Of a stretch of DNA of 64,000 nucleotides, positions 63,981 to 64,000 are shown in pieces. This DNA comes from Streptomyces sp. BK239 (lineage in GTDB: Bacteria; Actinomycetota; Actinomycetes; Streptomycetales; Streptomycetaceae): NCBI RefSeq assembly GCF_004217285.1, contig NZ_SHKS01000005.1, positions 186,001 to 250,000 on the forward strand, written 5' to 3'. The notes under the pieces were generated by a model, which saw only the letters and a list, made by a program, of their open reading frames with translations, was not told the origin of the DNA and did not search any database. Position 1 is the stretch's first letter. The number at the start of each line of letters is the position of its first letter. A program made the translations under genes and the position numbers.

Positions 63981-64000
63981 GCGTTCCCCGCGCCCCCGAG

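Overview
This window is a very GC-rich actinobacterial chromosome segment. Gene order and protein sequences point to Streptomyces: a nuoH-N cluster next to htpX, yajQ and tRNA genes, a TTG-started 1161-residue RpoB with S. coelicolor-style numbering, NusG with a long acidic N-terminus, two lipoprotein genes between rplA and rplJ, adk-map-infA inside the ribosomal protein cluster, and no rpsD in the alpha operon. It is core-genome territory and I found no prophage, insertion sequence or CRISPR array.

Layout. 1-8098: the distal part of a complex I operon (nuoH-I-J-K-L-M-N), all forward, with mostly overlapping stop/start codons. Synteny suggests the second, partial Streptomyces nuo cluster. 8173-10086: an HtpX-like membrane protease behind a sigma-R-like promoter, then two small membrane proteins. 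10100-14440: yajQ, tRNA-Tyr, small hypothetical genes, an NAD(P)-binding protein, an amidohydrolase that seems to have lost its catalytic residues, then tRNA-Thr, tRNA-Met and rpmG. 14492-19088: two MaoC-type dehydratases, murB, adenosine deaminase and an aminotransferase. 19269-33967: tRNA-Trp, secE, nusG, rplK, rplA, two lipoproteins, rplJ, rplL, rpoB and rpoC. 34094-37157: a DUF1707 protein, a PIG-V-like mannosyltransferase and a polyprenyl-phosphate glycosyltransferase. 37188-41837: the str operon (rpsL, rpsG, fusA, tuf). 41852-46563: a LuxR-type two-component system divergent from an ABC transporter, plus a small membrane protein. 46564-47123 holds no convincing gene. 47124-63980: S10, spc and alpha operons with secY, adk, map, infA, rpoA and rplQ.

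Together the genes make much of the translation and transcription machinery (ribosomal proteins, three elongation/initiation factors, RNA polymerase beta, beta' and alpha, NusG) and the Sec translocon core (SecE, SecY). Control seems to sit largely in long structured leaders (rplJ, rpoB, rpsL, rpsJ, rplN, rpsH, rpsM) and hairpins between genes (rplL-rpoB, rpoB-rpoC, fusA-tuf).

The most interesting signals are an identical 25-base leader element before both rpsL and rpsJ, the degenerate amidohydrolase, a sigma-R-like promoter before htpX, a short FtsX-type permease, and a dispersed Streptomyces repeat between rpoA and rplQ. No wholly new multi-gene system is evident. Promoters and hairpins were read by eye; alignments to named families are from memory.
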